Below are positions 18,166 through 26,310 of a stretch of 41,493 nt of DNA, in pieces; position 1 is the first letter of the stretch; every line of letters begins with the position of its first letter. Source of the stretch: Butyrivibrio sp. AC2005 (GTDB lineage Bacteria; Bacillota; Clostridia; Lachnospirales; Lachnospiraceae); the NCBI RefSeq assembly GCF_000424145.1, contig NZ_AUJI01000043.1:1-41493 (forward strand), read 5' to 3'. Below the pieces are notes generated by a model. That model searched no databases, was not told the origin of the DNA, and saw only the letters and a list, made by a program, of their open reading frames with translations. Both the position numbers and the translations under genes were made by a program.

Positions 18166-19632
18166 GTAGATGAACGAAGCGGCATTGTAGCCGGGACCCC
18201 ATACACCGCAGATTAAGATAAACAAAACTGCAAGGATGTATGTGATCCAGCGGAGGCACAGTGCACGCTTCGTTATTTTTTTCCGTACAGATATGCCCTT
18301 ATAATTCAGGATGTCAACGATTGTAAGGACTATCAGTGCGGGTATCAGGAGTCTGACATCAGCTTCCGGAAGTCCCAGATTAAAGAGGGTTTTGTCAAAT
18401 AAAACCCAGGGAGTTATAGTCCACATGTTTTTCAGCATATACATGGAGACCTTAAAGTCAGGTGCCTTAAAGAATATCCAGCCTATATTTACAAGCAGGA
18501 AGGTTATTATTATTCTTATCAGCTTAAGGGAAAAGCTGTTTGAATCTGCATTAAGTGCATGCAGGAGCTTTTCACGTGCCGGTTTTAATAAAATACCTGC
18601 TACCTGATAAAGTCCGTGGAGAAATCCCCAAAAAACAAAGGTCCAGGCGGCACCGTGCCACAAACCGCTTATGGCAAAGACGATGCAGATATTGATCAGT
18701 TTTCTTACATATCCCTTTCTGTTTCCTCCAAGTGGAATATATAAGTAATCTCTCAGCCAGGATGATAGGGAGATATGCCATCTTCTCCAGAATTCAGCGA
18801 CTGATTCCGAAAGATATGGCTGCTCAAAGTTTTTCATTATATCAATTCCCATAATTTTGGCTGAGCCTATAGCGATATTGGAATAGCCTGCAAAATCAAG
18901 GTATATCTCAAGAGAATAAAAAACAGTTGCTAAAAACAGGACAGTACCGGGGTAATCCTTATAGGAGGAGTAAACCGTATTCACAAGTACCGCGAGTCTG
19001 TCAGCGATGATAATCTTCTGGAAATATCCCCACATCATTAGCAGAAGGCCATCCCTCATGTTGTCATGAGAAAAATCAGCGAGATTCTTGAACTGAGGGA
19101 GCATATTGCCTGCTCTCTCTATGGGACCCGATGTAATCTGAGGGAAAAAGGAAATGAACAGGGAAAGCCTGAAAAAGTTTTTCTCGGGTGCAATTGTTCC
19201 TCTGTAGCAGTCGATGATATAGCCGATTGCCTGGAAGGTATAGAAGGATATTCCCACAGGAAGGATTATTTCAGCGATTTCGCCCAAACCTTCAAGTCCC
19301 AAGGCGGACTGAATGCTTTTTACTATCTCAAGTAAAAAACCTGTGTACTTAAAATAGCCAAGATTAAGAACAAGGAGAACTATTCCTGTAATAAGGGCTC
19401 CCTTTCTTTTTCCTTCGGATGTAGTTTTTGCAGATGATCCGGAAAGTAATCCGGAAATATAAGAGATTACAGTTACGGCTAACAGCATCAAAAGAAGATT
19501 GCCGCTCAGCTTGTAATAAAAGCCCCAGCTTGCGATAAGGAGCCAGAGGTACCTGAATTTTTTGGGAACAATAAAATATATTGAAATTGTTATCAGTAAA
19601 AACAGCAAAAAGCTTAATGAAACGAACTGCAT
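18154..19632 (-). CDS. MBOAT-family O-acyltransferase, AlgI/DltB-like
   Basis: A 492-residue polytopic protein with the MBOAT hallmarks: catalytic His326 in SGLWHGAAWTF, plus FFPQITSGPIERA, LDFAGYSNIAIG and FWRRWHISLSSWLRDYLYIPLGG. Such proteins move acyl groups, usually acetyl, across the membrane for transfer to an extracellular glycan by an SGNH partner. The gene follows the SGNH gene by 17 nt and has a GGAGG site 5 nt before its ATG. AlgI-like versus DltB-like cannot be settled, but no dltA or dltC is nearby, so polysaccharide O-acetylation is more likely than D-alanylation. No terminator is evident after its stop, which lies inside the convergent GT-C gene. Confidence 0.9.
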   Translation of the reverse strand: MQFVSLSFLLFLLITISIYFIVPKKFRYLWLLIASWGFYYKLSGNLLLMLLAVTVISYISGLLSGSSAKTTSEGKRKGALITGIVLLVLNLGYFKYTGFLLEIVKSIQSALGLEGLGEIAEIILPVGISFYTFQAIGYIIDCYRGTIAPEKNFFRLSLFISFFPQITSGPIERAGNMLPQFKNLADFSHDNMRDGLLLMMWGYFQKIIIADRLAVLVNTVYSSYKDYPGTVLFLATVFYSLEIYLDFAGYSNIAIGSAKIMGIDIMKNFEQPYLSESVAEFWRRWHISLSSWLRDYLYIPLGGNRKGYVRKLINICIVFAISGLWHGAAWTFVFWGFLHGLYQVAGILLKPAREKLLHALNADSNSFSLKLIRIIITFLLVNIGWIFFKAPDFKVSMYMLKNMWTITPWVLFDKTLFNLGLPEADVRLLIPALIVLTIVDILNYKGISVRKKITKRALCLRWITYILAVLFILICGVWGPGYNAASFIYSSF

Positions 19633-19649
19633 GTCAGCCTCCGAAATAA

Positions 19650-21131
19650 TTAGTTTTCATCATAGTCATAAGTGAAGTGATCACAGGTGTAGTACTGGTG
19701 GGATGAAAGATTTCCTCCTGAGAAGCCAAGTAGCTGCACATCGGCGTAAGCATGGTCATCTGAGTAGAGGAAATTGTTCTCGGTATCACCATTTAAGGCA
19801 AGAACTCTGTAAATAGCACTTGCAGGTGTATAGGTAAGAGAGCCTTCTGCTGTTTCTATATAAACGTCCTCGCCATCTCCTGCAAATTCAGAGATATTTC
19901 CATGGTCTGACACCAGCAGATAGGAGCACTTTTCAGAGACAGCCATGTCAAGGGCTTCGCCTGCTCCAAGGGATCGTAACTGTCTTATAAGAGTCGGATC
20001 TGCATAGACAGCAGAGTCGCCTCGAATCGAAACTACAAAGGTTTTTTCAGAGCCTGATAGGGAATACATCATCAGCTGTGTGTATAAATCCTCATTTCCT
20101 TCAGTCATGGATGCAAGCTCTGAATGGTATTCATCAAGGCATTTATTCCACTCTTCATAGGAAGGATCTTCCCTGTGATCGGGAAGGGGACAGGTCTGGG
20201 ATAAATAGCTGCCAAGATAGGATGTAACCTTTTGGCATCCTAATACATTTAAATGTCCCGGATCTGCCATATCAGCGTTTATATCAATAATTCCGGGAAC
20301 CTCCAGCATGTTTAATGAGGGAAAACCATATTCCGCGGCGATCTGATCGGCTGTGTGGGCAGCAGCCTGATTCTCTGCCATAGCAAGAAACGGGACAGTG
20401 ACAACAACAGCCTGTATGCCGCGATCCCTGCAGGTGTTAAGAATCATTCTGAGGTAGTGGGTTCCCACTGTTTCCTGTTCGAGGGTTCCTGCCTGGTAAT
20501 CCACGTATTCATACTCTGCAGAGTGGATTTCATAGTCCATAACAGCACCCATCATGCGGTTTATGTCAGCGTCCTTTGTGAAGCGATTAAAATCAGCAGA
20601 ATCAAGTTCCTTCCATCTGTCGTGATAAACGATGAAATCAAACCAATAGGCATATTTCTTATCCTGATTTTCAAACATATCATTTATGGCATGATATTTC
20701 ATTCTGCTAAGAGGAAATCTGTCTATATTAAGATGAAGCTCGTCACTGCTGACATTGGCATTTGGATCATCGATGTATCTGACATCGTTTTCAAGCATGT
20801 AGGAATCGATGATAACAAGCTTTGGGGTGCAGTGATCAAGTGCAAGCATGAGCTGCCAGTAGCTTGAAAGAAGTACGCTTCCATAGCCACCAAGATTGTA
20901 AGAGGTATAGCCATATTCTTCGTATAACTGAAGTGGGTTGATACCATTTATTACGTGAGAGGATCCTAAAATAAGGGCATCTATGTGATTCTTCTTCGCC
21001 TCCTTGAAAAACATTTCATTTTTATTGAAACTGGATTTTCGCTCAACGAGCAGAGATGCGGCAATGATACAGCAAAGCAGTAAGATAAGAAAAAGAATAT
21101 CTCTAACTGCGATGAAAAGCTTTTTACGCAC
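19650..21131 (-). CDS. SGNH-hydrolase-like O-acyltransferase partner (AlgJ/DltD-like)
   Basis: A 493-residue protein with one N-terminal transmembrane anchor (about 10-28) and an extracytoplasmic SGNH fold. ALILGSSHVINGINP carries the likely nucleophile S57, and DPGHLN supplies D290 and H293 of the catalytic block. It probably transfers the acyl group passed out by the MBOAT protein encoded 17 nt downstream. From about residue 355 there is an extra region with VSIRGDSAVYAD, RSLGAGE and SYLLVSDHGN, tentatively ILEI/FAM3-like. The start is GTG with GGAGG 8 nt upstream. The promoter is divergent from fba. Confidence 0.8.
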   Translation of the reverse strand: MRKKLFIAVRDILFLILLLCCIIAASLLVERKSSFNKNEMFFKEAKKNHIDALILGSSHVINGINPLQLYEEYGYTSYNLGGYGSVLLSSYWQLMLALDHCTPKLVIIDSYMLENDVRYIDDPNANVSSDELHLNIDRFPLSRMKYHAINDMFENQDKKYAYWFDFIVYHDRWKELDSADFNRFTKDADINRMMGAVMDYEIHSAEYEYVDYQAGTLEQETVGTHYLRMILNTCRDRGIQAVVVTVPFLAMAENQAAAHTADQIAAEYGFPSLNMLEVPGIIDINADMADPGHLNVLGCQKVTSYLGSYLSQTCPLPDHREDPSYEEWNKCLDEYHSELASMTEGNEDLYTQLMMYSLSGSEKTFVVSIRGDSAVYADPTLIRQLRSLGAGEALDMAVSEKCSYLLVSDHGNISEFAGDGEDVYIETAEGSLTYTPASAIYRVLALNGDTENNFLYSDDHAYADVQLLGFSGGNLSSHQYYTCDHFTYDYDEN

Positions 21132-21194
21132 TTTTTCTTCCTCCGGGTATAAGTGATTTTGCCCGTCTTTGGCTGATAATAATATAAAACAGGC

Positions 21195-21223
21195 ATTCTA
21201 GGCTATATTCTACCATAAATCAA
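21195..21223 (-). promoter_or_regulatory. Promoter of the SGNH-MBOAT operon
   Basis: On the minus strand TTGATT (21218-21223) is followed by a 17-nt spacer and TAGAAT (21195-21200). It lies about 65 nt upstream of the SGNH GTG start, divergent from the fba promoter. Confidence 0.6.
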
Positions 21224-21256
21224 GCGATAAAAAGCAGTTTTCATAGCAAATAAGGA

Positions 21257-21286
21257 TTGTGCTAAGCTAACTAATTGAGATATAAT
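21257..21286 (+). promoter_or_regulatory. Promoter of fba
   Basis: A perfect TATAAT (21281-21286) follows TTGTGC (21257-21262) at 18 nt. The -35 is weak. The fba ATG is about 45 nt further, with an AAAGGTGG ribosome site. Confidence 0.55.
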
Positions 21287-21332
21287 ATTCCTAGTGTTTT
21301 GTTAACAATATTTACGAAAGGTGGTAAAAATT

Positions 21333-22268
21333 ATGCCATTAGTTACAACGACTGATATGTTCAAAAAAGCATACGATGGTGGATATGCTGTTGGTGCATT
21401 CAATATCAACAACATGGAGTTCATTCAGGCTATCACAGAGGCTTGTGACGAGCTCAAGTCCCCCGTTATTCTTCAGTGCTCACAGGGCGCTATCAAGTAT
21501 GCACAGTTTCCTTACCTTGTAAACATGGTTAAGGCAGCTACAGAAGCTACATCTATTCCGATCGCTCTTCACCTTGATCATGGTGCAAGCTTTGAAATTT
21601 GTAAGGAGTGTATCGACAACGGATTCACATCTGTTATGATCGATGCTTCTTCCAAGCCTTATGAAGAGAACATCGAGCTCTCCAAGAAGGTTGCTGATTA
21701 CGCTCACTCAAAGGGTGCAGTTGTAGAGGCTGAGCTTGGTACTCTTTCAGGTGTTGAGGATGATGTAAACGTTGCTGATGACGCAGCTCAGTACACAAAT
21801 CCCGATCAGGTTGAGGACTTCATGAAGCGTACAGGCGTTGATTCACTGGCTATCGCTATTGGAACAAGCCATGGTGCATTCAAGTTTAAGCCTGGCCAGG
21901 ATCCTAAGCTTCGTCTTGACATCCTTGAGGAAGTAGTTAGAAGACTTCCCGGATTCCCGATCGTTCTTCACGGATCTTCAGCAGTTCCTCAGAAGTTCGT
22001 AGGAATCATCAATGAGAACGGCGGCGCTATGAAGGATGCTATCGGTATTCCGGATGAGCAGCTTAGAGCAGCAGCTAAGAGTGCAGTCTGCAAGATCAAC
22101 ATCGACTCTGATCTTCGTCTTGGTATGACAGCAGGTATCCGTCAGCACTTCGCTGAGCATCCTGAGCACTTTGATCCTCGTCAGTATCTTGGTGATGGAC
22201 GTGCTTACGTTAAGGAAATCGTTCACGACAAGGTTATCAACGTTCTTGGTTCTGACGGAAAGGCTTGA
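21333..22268 (+). CDS. fba: Class II fructose-1,6-bisphosphate aldolase
   Basis: A glycolytic and gluconeogenic enzyme that cleaves fructose 1,6-bisphosphate to DHAP and glyceraldehyde 3-phosphate. The class II zinc-enzyme motifs are visible: ALHLDHG with D82 and H83, VEAELGTLSG near E134, GTSHGAFKF with H180, and VLHGSSAVP with H213. The start at 21333 (311 residues) is chosen because AAAGGTGG precedes it and MPLVTTTDMF is the normal start. A GTG 12 nt upstream lies within the ribosome site. Codon usage appears more biased than in neighbours, consistent with high expression. A terminator follows. Confidence 0.96.
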   Translation: MPLVTTTDMFKKAYDGGYAVGAFNINNMEFIQAITEACDELKSPVILQCSQGAIKYAQFPYLVNMVKAATEATSIPIALHLDHGASFEICKECIDNGFTSVMIDASSKPYEENIELSKKVADYAHSKGAVVEAELGTLSGVEDDVNVADDAAQYTNPDQVEDFMKRTGVDSLAIAIGTSHGAFKFKPGQDPKLRLDILEEVVRRLPGFPIVLHGSSAVPQKFVGIINENGGAMKDAIGIPDEQLRAAAKSAVCKINIDSDLRLGMTAGIRQHFAEHPEHFDPRQYLGDGRAYVKEIVHDKVINVLGSDGKA

Positions 22269-22292
22269 TAAAAGCGATTATATAGAATTTGG

Positions 22293-22326
22293 AGCTGCCA
22301 TGGGACTTCCTGTGGCAGCTTTTTTA
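22293..22326 (+). terminator. Intrinsic terminator after fba
   Basis: AGCTGCCA (22293-22300) pairs with TGGCAGCT (22313-22320), and the T-tract runs 22320-22325. Confidence 0.8.
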
Positions 22327-22399
22327 TTTATAGAGACTTGATATTTTACTGTTTCTTAATACTATTTTTCCAATATATCGTGTAGAATTAGTGTATCAT

Positions 22400-22430
22400 C
22401 CTATGCTTTCACCTTAGGGAGAAGTATAGG
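22400..22430 (+). other. Stem-loop in the greA leader
   Basis: CCTATGCTT (22400-22408) pairs with AAGTATAGG (22422-22430) in nine pairs including one G-U, with a 13-nt loop. It has no T-tract and ends 26 nt before the greA ATG. A TAGAAT (22383-22388) just upstream may be the -10 box, which would put the hairpin at the mRNA 5' end. Confidence 0.45.
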
Positions 22431-22456
22431 GCGAGGGGAAAGGAAGGACATAACAA

Positions 22457-22960
22457 ATGCACAACCAGCTTACAAAAAAAGATATTGAGGACATGGAAGC
22501 GGAAATTGAACATCGCAAGGCCGTTGTCAGAAAGGAGCTTCTTGAGGATGTTAAGGAAGCGAGAGCTCAGGGAGATTTAAGTGAGAACTTTGAATACTAC
22601 GCTGCAAAGAAGGCTAAAAATCAGAATGAGAGCAGAATAAGATTCCTTGAGAGAATGATTAAAACTGCAGAGATAGTGGATGACTCCAGCGCAGAGGATG
22701 AGGTGGGAATGAATAAAACGGTCACTGTGAGAATGGAGGATGATGGTTCGGAGGCCACTTACAAAATAGTAACTACCATGAGGGGTAACGCTCTGAAAGG
22801 ACTTATAAGCATAGAATCTCCTCTTGGAAAACAGCTTATGGGACATAAAGCAGGAGATAAACTTACTATTGAAGTAAACAGCGACTACAGTTATGACATA
22901 ACTATTTTGAAAATTGAGAACACTGAGCTTACAGAGGATGATAAACTAAGAGACTTTTAA
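22457..22960 (+). CDS. greA: Transcription elongation factor GreA
   Basis: GreA enters the secondary channel of RNA polymerase and stimulates cleavage of backtracked RNA. The 167-residue protein has the N-terminal coiled coil with GDLSENFEYYAAK at 39-51. The D40 and E43 tip acids match the catalytic pair of the family. The C-terminal FKBP-like domain has SPLGKQLMGHKAGD, characteristic of GreA/GreB. The ribosome site is AAGGAAGG. It is first in a close run with the flavin reductase-like gene (12 nt later), the YdcF gene and two hybrid kinases. Confidence 0.93.
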   Translation: MHNQLTKKDIEDMEAEIEHRKAVVRKELLEDVKEARAQGDLSENFEYYAAKKAKNQNESRIRFLERMIKTAEIVDDSSAEDEVGMNKTVTVRMEDDGSEATYKIVTTMRGNALKGLISIESPLGKQLMGHKAGDKLTIEVNSDYSYDITILKIENTELTEDDKLRDF

Positions 22961-22972
22961 GGAGGATTTATT

Positions 22973-23488
22973 ATGGGACTTCATGTATTCCAACCCGTTG
23001 ACCTGGATGAGATATTGGAAGGTGCTTTCCGTTTTGGTGGTGATTCATGGGCACTTCTGACAGCCGGAAATGAAGAAAAAGCTAATACCATGACTGTGTC
23101 CTGGGGTGGAATAACACATGTCTGGGATAAGACATGTGCCATTGTGTATGTGCGTGAAAGCAGATACACAAAGGAATTTATTGATGCCCAGAAGAAATTT
23201 TCCTTATCATTCTTACACCATGACCAGTATAAGGGTGTAAAAAAGTATCTTGGATCTGTATCAGGCAGAGATGAGGATAAGATAAAAAATGCAAAGCTGA
23301 ATCTCAATTTTGACGATGGAATTCCGTTTATAGACGAAGCAGATAATATAATTCTTTGCAAGGTCCTTTATAAACAGCTCATGAAGGAGGAGAACTTCGT
23401 CAATGGAAGACTGATAGCAGACTATTATGCAAAAGGAGATTATCACTATTATTATATAGCTGAGATCAAAAAGGTAATGATTCGATGA
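22973..23488 (+). CDS. Flavin reductase-like FMN-binding split-barrel protein
   Basis: A 171-residue protein resembling the flavin reductase-like domain family: WALLTAGNEEKANTMTVSWGG near the N-terminus, and YVRESRYTKEFI plus FSLSFL in the FMN-binding region. Such proteins bind FMN and reduce flavins or other electron acceptors with NAD(P)H. The actual substrate cannot be predicted. The gene follows greA by 12 nt with a strong AAGGAGG site and overlaps the next gene by ATGA. Confidence 0.8.
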   Translation: MGLHVFQPVDLDEILEGAFRFGGDSWALLTAGNEEKANTMTVSWGGITHVWDKTCAIVYVRESRYTKEFIDAQKKFSLSFLHHDQYKGVKKYLGSVSGRDEDKIKNAKLNLNFDDGIPFIDEADNIILCKVLYKQLMKEENFVNGRLIADYYAKGDYHYYYIAEIKKVMIR

Positions 23489-24102
23489 AACCGGCAAATA
23501 TTGTGTCTTTTGAAGAGATAGGGAAATTCATTTTCCTTGACGAGAAGCCTGTGAAGGCTGATCTTATACTTATACCCGGAGCTCCGATGAAGGAGCTTGC
23601 GGAGCATGGTGCATATTTATGGAAGGAAGGATATGCACCAAAGATTCTTGTATCCGGCAAATATTATATGAATTACGAATCTCTTGAGGATGAGTTTAAC
23701 AGATTTTCTGCGAGCAGTGGGGATAGCCTTGGTTGTGCTACAGAGGCTGAATATCTTACCAGGCTTATGGTTATGCAGGGAGTCGATGATAATGTGATCA
23801 TTCAGGAGACAGAATCTACAAATACTTTTGAGAATGCAAAGTTTTCGAGGAAAATAATCGAAGACGAATTAAAAAATGTGAAACATATAATATTGTGCTG
23901 TCAGGCTTTTCATGCCAGACGTGCACTCATGACATTCCAGTCGGAGCTTAAGGATACTAAGATAACGGTTTGTCCTGTAGTTACAAGAGGAATCAGTATT
24001 GATACCTGGATGGACAATCTGAAAAGCTATAATCTGGTGCTTTCTGAGCTTAGAAAATGCGGCGAATATTTTATGGGAGATAGAATGTACGAGCTTAGAT
24101 AG
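23485..24102 (+). CDS. YdcF/ElyC-like DUF218 protein
   Basis: A 205-residue protein of the DUF218 (YdcF/SanA/ElyC) family. It has ADLILIPGAP at the start, ILVSGK, ATEAEYL, the diagnostic ETESTNTFENA block, and IILCCQAFHARRA. Relatives act in envelope biogenesis or bind nucleotides, and molecular function is not established for this soluble form. No signal peptide or transmembrane segment is visible. The ATG overlaps the previous stop, so translation is likely coupled. Confidence 0.82.
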   Translation: MKPANIVSFEEIGKFIFLDEKPVKADLILIPGAPMKELAEHGAYLWKEGYAPKILVSGKYYMNYESLEDEFNRFSASSGDSLGCATEAEYLTRLMVMQGVDDNVIIQETESTNTFENAKFSRKIIEDELKNVKHIILCCQAFHARRALMTFQSELKDTKITVCPVVTRGISIDTWMDNLKSYNLVLSELRKCGEYFMGDRMYELR

Positions 24103-24136
24103 TATTTCACAAACGCAGTTTTCATGAGGGGTTAAT

Positions 24137-26308
24137 ATGCGTGGTGAGAAAATGAAGTCAAAGTGGACAATGCCTGTAACCATTGCTCTGCTTTTTGTTG
24201 TCCTGATTTTTGCGGTAAACACCATTCAGGGCAGATTTATATATAGCGATCGGGCAGTTCAGCTGACAACTTATTTTTCTCAGCTGGAGTCTGTGATTTC
24301 GACCAGATTTACGAGGTATTACAAGCTGCTTCGAAGCTGGTCGTATCATCTTGAACATGAAAAATCTTCCGGAATATACGATCTGAAAAATTATATTTCC
24401 ACTGAAAAAAGAATATGGGATGTTGAACAAGCGTATCTGATTGATGAAAGCGGAGCTTTTCTTGAGATTGAGGGAAATACGGGAAAGCTCGAGGTGGGCG
24501 AAGAATTTACAGAAAAGCTTAAAAAAGTAGGTACAAGGCAGGTTACACACATGATGAGATCCGGTGGTAACAGGCTTGATATTTTTGTGCTCAGTGTAAA
24601 ACCAGGTAAATATAAGGATTTCCATTATTGCGCAATAGGACTTGGGATTGATTCCATGCAGATGAAGAATAGAATTACCATACGAAGAAGTGATATGGAG
24701 GGATCTCAGAACTATCTGGTTGATGAAAAAGGGAATCTGATTATTTCATCAGTAAAGATATCTGAAGAAAAAGAAAATATTGTTGAGTATATAAAAGAAA
24801 ATGGTGAGGTACTGTACGATTCGCTTGGCGAAACCTTTGAGATAGAAATTGCGGAGAGAATGACCGGAGTAATCGTGATGACTATCGAGGGGACGGATTA
24901 CTATATTACATTCATGCCATGTGAAATGCAGGACAGTATGCTGGTGTGCCTTACACCTGCAAGCGGAGTTGATAAGAGCATAGCGCATGTTAAGAACATA
25001 AATACCATACTTCTCATTGTGGCATTTTCAATCATCATGGTAATAGTCATCATGATTTTGAGATACAGCTCAATGCAGGCAATGCTGGAGGTTGCTAATT
25101 CGGCGAATGAGACCAAGACAAGATTCCTTGCAAATATGTCACATGATTTCCGGACACCAATGAATGCCATGGCAGGTTATATCACTCTTATGAAGGAAAA
25201 TGCCGATAACCCGGATAAGGTTATAGAATATGGCGAAAAAGCTGAGTATGCTCACAGAAACATGCTGGATATGATAAATTGTATCCTTGACCTTAGCAAG
25301 ATGGAGGAAGGTGGGGAGGAAATAAAAAATGAAAGGTTTTCATTGGATGATCTGTTAAGGAAGGTGAGTGATGAAATAACACCTTTAGCAGAAGATAAGC
25401 ATCAGAAATTTGTTATAAATAAAAATGATGTAACAGAGGATGCCCTGCTTGGAGATTCTCAGAGAATAGAGACAATACTTAAAAATCTGTTGCAGAATGC
25501 AGTTTCTTTTTCGGATGAAAAAGGTGAGATATCATTGAATGTATATACTGAAAGTAAAGAGCCGGAGAATAGAGTACAGCTACGGTTTGAAGTCCGGGAC
25601 AATGGCATAGGGATAAGTGAAGCCTTCATGGATCAGATATATGAACCTTTTAAGAGGGAACAAAGAAAAGCTTCAAGCAAAGAGCAGGGTACAGGACTGG
25701 GACTAACGGTTGTCAAAAAAACAATAGATATGCTTGGAGGAACCATAGAGGTAAAAAGTGATGTGAATGTCGGTACGTTGTTTACCGTACGCCTCGGTTT
25801 TGATATAGCGGAAAAGACAGAGCTTGAAGAGATGGAGGAACTGGAGGAAGTCCTTGAGTCAGGAAATCCGGAAAAAGAAAAACCGAAGGAAGAGAATGCT
25901 TTTCAGGGAATGCGTTTTCTTGCAGCTGAGGACAACGAACTTAATGCTGAGATACTTGTAGAAATATTAAAACTTAAGGGGGCAGAGCTTGTCGAGGTAG
26001 CAGAGGACGGGGAAAAGGCTATAGCAGAATTCAAAGAAAAACCAAAGGGCTATTATGACATGATACTTATGGATATTCAGATGCCGAAGATGAACGGCTA
26101 TGAAGCGGCCAGAACCATAAGGAAGCTCGCGGAAGATGGCAGGGAGGATGCAAAAAACATACCAATTATTGCGATGAGCGCAAATGCATTCAGAGATGAT
26201 ATAGAAAAGACAAGTGAATCCGGTATGGATGCACATTTGCCTAAGCCTATAGATATAAAACTGTTTGAGAGCACCGTAAGGGCGCTTAAATCCAGGGGGC
26301 AAGAATAG
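24137..26308 (+). CDS. Membrane-bound hybrid sensor histidine kinase
   Basis: A 723-residue kinase with TM1 (about 12-28), an extracytoplasmic sensor of about 260 residues, and TM2 (about 289-309). The sensor has a Cache-like feel from NYLVDEKGNLIISS. The cytoplasmic part has HisKA with H336 in NMSHDFRTPMNAM, an HATPase domain (NLLQNAVSFSD, DNGIGIS, GTGLGLTVVKK), an acidic linker, and a C-terminal receiver with D646 in ILMDIQMPKMNGY and K in LPKPID. Being hybrid, it needs a phosphotransfer protein or acts through its receiver, and none is adjacent. The second kinase begins two bases after its stop. The ligand is unknown. Confidence 0.9.
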   Translation: MRGEKMKSKWTMPVTIALLFVVLIFAVNTIQGRFIYSDRAVQLTTYFSQLESVISTRFTRYYKLLRSWSYHLEHEKSSGIYDLKNYISTEKRIWDVEQAYLIDESGAFLEIEGNTGKLEVGEEFTEKLKKVGTRQVTHMMRSGGNRLDIFVLSVKPGKYKDFHYCAIGLGIDSMQMKNRITIRRSDMEGSQNYLVDEKGNLIISSVKISEEKENIVEYIKENGEVLYDSLGETFEIEIAERMTGVIVMTIEGTDYYITFMPCEMQDSMLVCLTPASGVDKSIAHVKNINTILLIVAFSIIMVIVIMILRYSSMQAMLEVANSANETKTRFLANMSHDFRTPMNAMAGYITLMKENADNPDKVIEYGEKAEYAHRNMLDMINCILDLSKMEEGGEEIKNERFSLDDLLRKVSDEITPLAEDKHQKFVINKNDVTEDALLGDSQRIETILKNLLQNAVSFSDEKGEISLNVYTESKEPENRVQLRFEVRDNGIGISEAFMDQIYEPFKREQRKASSKEQGTGLGLTVVKKTIDMLGGTIEVKSDVNVGTLFTVRLGFDIAEKTELEEMEELEEVLESGNPEKEKPKEENAFQGMRFLAAEDNELNAEILVEILKLKGAELVEVAEDGEKAIAEFKEKPKGYYDMILMDIQMPKMNGYEAARTIRKLAEDGREDAKNIPIIAMSANAFRDDIEKTSESGMDAHLPKPIDIKLFESTVRALKSRGQE

Positions 26309-26310
26309 TT

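Noticed and set aside
20355..20867. 170-residue plus-strand frame within the SGNH gene
   Set aside because: The opposite strand encodes a clear SGNH protein with catalytic motifs, so this frame is a shadow.
18154..21131. dlt (D-alanylation) operon
   Set aside because: MBOAT and SGNH proteins resemble DltB and DltD, but dltA and dltC are missing, so general O-acylation is more likely.
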